Below, in pieces: positions 62,762 to 64,000 of a stretch of 64,000 bases of DNA. Every line of letters starts with the position of its first letter. Position 1 is the first letter of the stretch. The notes beneath the pieces are model-generated. The model saw only the letters and a program-made list of their open reading frames with translations, had not been told where the DNA came from and did no database searches. Both the position numbers and the translations under genes were made by a program. Source of the DNA: Amylostereum areolatum (Eukaryota; Basidiomycota; Agaricomycetes; Russulales; Stereaceae); the NCBI GenBank assembly GCA_012932865.1, contig SAXG01000008.1, positions 1 through 64,000 on the forward strand, in the 5' to 3' direction.

Positions 62762-64000
62762 ACCATCATTACGTCCTCCACAGCCCCTCGTCCCCCCACT
62801 CCGAACCTCCCCCCAGGTGTTTTTCGAGACTACTGTCCCGAAGAATACTATATCCTCACCTCGCAGCAGACTAAGGAATCCGTACGTTGGCTGCACGACG
62901 AACCAAACCGGCAACGTCGAGACTGGTACTTCGACGACCGTGACGAACAACCCTACGTTGAAGAATCGGATTTTGCCACCGCTGCGGACGTTCTACAGCG
63001 CTTCCTGAACCCCCCTCCAACCAACTCGCCCCCACCCCGTCGACGTACTGTAATCGAAGTCCCCGAAGGGATCAACCACAACGACACAACTGGGAAGTGG
63101 TACGCCTATAGACGGAACAAGAACGGAACCCCAGGACGATCAGTAGTTGAGTGGCAGCCCACTTCGTTCAGTCCCGTCCAAGATCACTGGTCGTGGCATC
63201 ATAACCAGCAATTCCTCACCCCCGCCGACTTCCTTGTCACAAAACAAGTTGAGGACGAAGTTGAAGAAGCAGAAGAACGCCGACGAGAAACCCTACGCCG
63301 CCTTGATCAAGAACTCGCCCAATCCCTCACCGTCCCCCTCCCCTTCGACAAAATGTCCGATGCCGAATCCAAACCTGCCGTCTCCAAGCGGGAGATCGGC
63401 CCCAAGCCAAAGCCATTCAAAGGCGATAGACGCGACACCCTCCGGTTCTCCCTTGAGCTCCGCATGTTCCTGCGCGTTAACAAAGATGTTTATGCCACAG
63501 ATGACGCCAAGATGATGCTCCTCCTCAGCCTGATGGAGGACGACACGGCGAAAGCCTGGGCCACGCATCGCCGCATGGAACTCTTCGCCGATGAAGACGA
63601 GAAGGAAGACGCCGACACCCTCGACCCCACGCCCCCAACACTCCACTATAGCTCCTACAAAGAGCTCTTCGAGAGGTTCGGCAAGGACTTCGTGCCCGTC
63701 GATCCGAAGATAGAGGCTCAGCGTAAGATCAACGAGCTCGCAATGACCACCCGGGACGTCACTGACTTTATCACCGAGTTTGAGATGCTGGCAACCATGT
63801 CAGCGTACGACGACGAGGCGCTAATCCACTTTTTCAAGAAGGGACTTCAGCGTGACCTCGGCAAGCAGGTGGCCCGGTCGTACCCGTTCCCCACCAAGCT
63901 CGCGGAGTGGAAGGAGCGCGCCCGCCGCATCAACCACCAGTGGCTCGAAGAGAACCCGGAGAGGAAGAGCAGTCAGTCCAAGGGGGCTGTCGCGCTCACC
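62762..64000 (+). CDS. Element G gag, partial at right edge
   Basis: An uninterrupted frame from the pre-gag TAG to the window end. The acidic Trp-rich part (WYFDDRDEQPYVEESDF), WHHNQQFLTPADF and an Arg/Glu-rich helix come before the ATG at 63353 (equivalent to 20810 in D), then the capsid region. The zinc knuckle lies beyond the window. It shows that the D gag frame was continuous before the solo LTR inserted. Confidence 0.85.

Larger units (their letters stand above)
61725..64000 (+). mobile_element. Element G: D-family element, 3' part off-window
   Basis: 5' LTR, self-primer PBS, pre-gag and most of gag, all very close to D but without D's solo LTR. It runs off the right edge inside gag. 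Confidence 0.93.

Noticed and set aside
1..64000. CRISPR arrays, tRNA or rRNA genes, bacterial operons
   Set aside because: No regularly spaced direct repeats, no cloverleaf or rRNA-like stretches, and all long coding regions are eukaryotic retroelement genes.

Overview
The window is a nested stack of fungal LTR retrotransposons of the Ty3/gypsy type. I see no single-copy host gene, rRNA, tRNA or CRISPR array. Short GT-AG introns of about 50 nt, chromodomain-bearing integrases (chromoviruses) and the Gag/Pol types suggest a filamentous fungus, most likely a mushroom-forming basidiomycete. This is an inference from element types, not from a marker gene.

Layout, left to right. Element A (+) enters from the left edge with gag-pol at 1-3811. 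Element B (-, 3812-13997, TSD CTGAT), a relative of A, is inserted in A's integrase. A resumes at 13998 with integrase and chromodomain, then three extra genes (ORF2, ORF3, ORF4; 15525-18697) and its 3' LTR. That LTR is cut by element D (+, 18871-26278, TSD AAAAG) and element C (+, 26522-34039, TSD AGCCG), and ends at 34074. An older element E follows (+): gag, protease, a long accessory ORF and pol, to 46441. Next comes a 2.55-kb LTR (46461-49007) carrying its own spliced gene, then a primer-binding site and the start of E gag again (49008-49190). There an A-family 5' LTR (H, 49191-49740) sits at the same E position, with the same flank (CAGAA), where A ends on the left. Element F (-, a D relative, from 49768) is inserted in H. 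F is truncated near 53980 and fused to a truncated C relative, C2 (+). C2 is interrupted by a solo E-type LTR (57168-59715), by a solo C-type LTR (60924-61380) and, in its 3' LTR, by G (+, D family, from 61725), which runs off the right edge.

Recurrent design features stand out. (1) The A/B family carries three post-pol genes, each behind a TATA-like box: a coiled-coil/zinc-knuckle protein, a small basic protein and a single-pass membrane protein whose tail is encoded by the LTR. (2) In the A, C and D families the sequence just inside the 5' LTR is complementary to a segment about 30 bp downstream of the LTR TATA box, which is the layout of Tf1-type self-priming. (3) Gag and Pol are joined by a conserved -1 overlap (GGGTTTTTGA or GGATTTTTGA). 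(4) C and D/G each have a pre-gag reading frame separated from gag by one in-frame stop. (5) The E LTR encodes an intron-containing gene. (6) E looks like part of a head-to-tail tandem that shares one LTR and carries the same nested A insertion in both units.

A, B, E, F and C2 are visibly broken by frameshifts, nonsense changes or insertions. C is the youngest-looking and most complete element. D has LTRs about 1% diverged and a nonsense codon near the end of pol.
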